DNA from: Symsagittifera roscoffensis
Taxonomy: Eukaryota; Xenacoelomorpha; Acoela; Convolutidae
NCBI RefSeq assembly: GCF_963678635.1
Contig: NC_087065.1
Span: forward strand, 51,837,858-51,901,857
DNA length: 64,000 bases
Reading direction: 5' to 3'
Below the pieces are notes generated by a model. That model did no database searches. It saw only the letters and a list, made by a program, of their open reading frames with translations, and was not told the origin of the DNA. Below are positions 63,367-64,000 of this stretch, one piece after another. Position 1 is the stretch's first letter; each line of letters begins with the position of its first letter. The position numbers were made by a program, and so were the translations under genes.

Positions 63367-63781
63367 TGGATGCGTATTACCATAATCAAGCTAATATGCG
63401 CACTTCTCAGGGCACTACAGACAACGAGGGAGTGGCTTTGGTGCCTTGGCAATGGGAATTGGAAGAGTTGCGCTTCCTTTAGCTCGAAAATTTATAATAC
63501 CTGCTGCAAAACGAATCGAAAAAGAGTTGCTTGTCCAAGCTGCTCCGGAGCTTATTACTATAGCCACTAAGAAAAAAACGCCCAAGCAAGCTTTGAAAAG
63601 TACAGTCAAGAATACGATTAAAAAACAAGTTGGAAGCGGAAAAAAATCTGCTCGCAAGATCAAGAAGAGGAAGACTTCAGTGAAGAGACTCGGAAGAAAA
63701 ACCAGCGGTACCATTTCAAAGAAACGAACTCTACCAAGAAGTCGCTCTAATTTCTTCACCAGAGTGCGAAATGGTTTCTAA
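63367..63781 (+). pseudogene. Basic pX-like Maverick protein, one frameshift near the start
   Basis: The ATG at 63367 opens a frame reading MDAYYHNQANMRTS, after which the family-like sequence (HYRQRGSGFGALAMGIGR) continues in another frame up to the stop at 63781. One indel at about 63400-63412 explains this. The body has a hydrophobic helix-like segment and then a very Lys/Arg-rich tail (KKQVGSGKKSARKIKKRK). It resembles small adenovirus pX/pVI-like, DNA- or membrane-associated late proteins of Mavericks. A start at 63446 would give an intact 111-residue protein lacking the N-terminus. Confidence 0.6.
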
Positions 63782-64000
63782 TTTGATACCAACTGAAGCG
63801 ACCCACAGTTCTCTAGATTTGTTTGAAAAACCTCTACTTGTAACCTTTGAAAATGCTTTTACCCAAAAAATTGGAGCATCCTACTCGCCTGATGGTCCTA
63901 TGCTTGAGTTTGAAGTTTTGGGAGATCGAAACAACTTCATTGATCTTCAGCGCACTCGTCTTGAACTAGTGCTGAGAGTTGTACAAAACAACGGAAATGT
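63771..64000 (+). CDS. Maverick major capsid protein, N-terminal part (runs off window)
   Basis: The ATG at 63771 overlaps the end of the pX-like gene in another frame. The visible 76 residues read SSLDLFEKPLLVTF, then GPMLEFEVLGDRNNFIDLQRT and a hydrophobic LELVLRVV strand. The xLDLFxxP... start with an EF..G....IDL..T.L element is characteristic of the double jelly-roll major capsid protein of these elements. The remainder lies outside the window. Confidence 0.75.
   Translation, partial: MVSNLIPTEATHSSLDLFEKPLLVTFENAFTQKIGASYSPDGPMLEFEVLGDRNNFIDLQRTRLELVLRVVQNNGN

Larger units (their letters stand above)
57400..64000 (+). mobile_element. Maverick/Polinton DNA transposon (virus-like), right part beyond window
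   Basis: Tightly packed plus-strand genes, several joined by ATGA overlaps, form the Maverick morphogenesis-integration set: small membrane protein, FtsK/HerA-type packaging ATPase, retroviral-like integrase, penton-type capsid protein, basic pX-like protein and major capsid protein. No protein-primed DNA polymerase B or cysteine protease is recognised in the visible part. The left terminal repeat was not located, so the left edge (about 57.4 kb) is a guess. Internal duplication and several frame breaks show this copy is not fully intact. Confidence 0.85.

Noticed and set aside
63370-63570. A 66-codon frame over the pX-like gene
   Set aside because: Third-frame by-product; the family-like sequence lies in the two other frames.

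Overview
This is a piece of an invertebrate animal nuclear genome. It has spliced host genes with metazoan orthologues, long AT-rich introns and intergenic DNA, tRNA-derived SINE-like heads, a BEL/Pao retroelement and a Maverick/Polinton virus-like transposon. No prokaryotic signal is present. The species cannot be named from the sequence. All function calls rest on reading motifs by eye; no database search was run.

Left end (1-12.7 kb): a GA-rich open frame of about 1,470 codons with a single in-frame TAG, which I do not recognise. It is followed by a polypurine tract, a hairpin, a TATA box and a polyadenylation signal. Next comes a BEL/Pao element with an intact 1,676-residue gag-pol frame. 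Two identical 105-bp TG...CA sequences flank it. Between the end of pol and the downstream 105-bp copy lies an antisense, intron-containing JmjC-type gene fragment.

12.7-29.8 kb: mostly dispersed and tandem repeats. These include arrays of about 170 bp period, a recurring 'gcgataagcaagg' module (family A), a recurring 'gcgaagctcagcttcgc' module (family B), a Penelope-like relic and a decayed second BEL/Pao copy. One host gene is present, a TMEM222 homologue of which only the two C-terminal exons were found.

29.8-43 kb: two host genes on the + strand. MPP10 (U3 snoRNP, two exons) is followed by a malonyl-CoA:ACP transacylase (MCAT) homologue whose seven exons close in frame to 436 residues. 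The MCAT nucleophilic serine is replaced by glycine and the GQGSQ-type loop is lost, so it looks like a pseudoenzyme. Its introns hold hAT-like MITEs, a TCCA microsatellite, a 186-bp near-perfect hairpin and a pair of unrecognised exon-like segments.

43-50.4 kb: a 1.2-kb direct repeat, several related dispersed repeats (families C, D, E), and an isolated exon of an anion-selective Cys-loop receptor.

50.4-64 kb: a SUZ12 homologue (Polycomb PRC2) with a large exon 1 and a separate VEFS-box exon. It is followed by a Maverick/Polinton that runs off the window. The element carries a small membrane protein, a packaging ATPase (broken), a retroviral-like integrase, a penton-like minor capsid protein, a basic pX-like protein and the start of the major capsid protein. 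It has an internal tandem duplication of a block of about 2 kb, plus several frameshifts and one nonsense codon, so this copy is decaying. The remaining VEFS exons of SUZ12 are not seen before the element.
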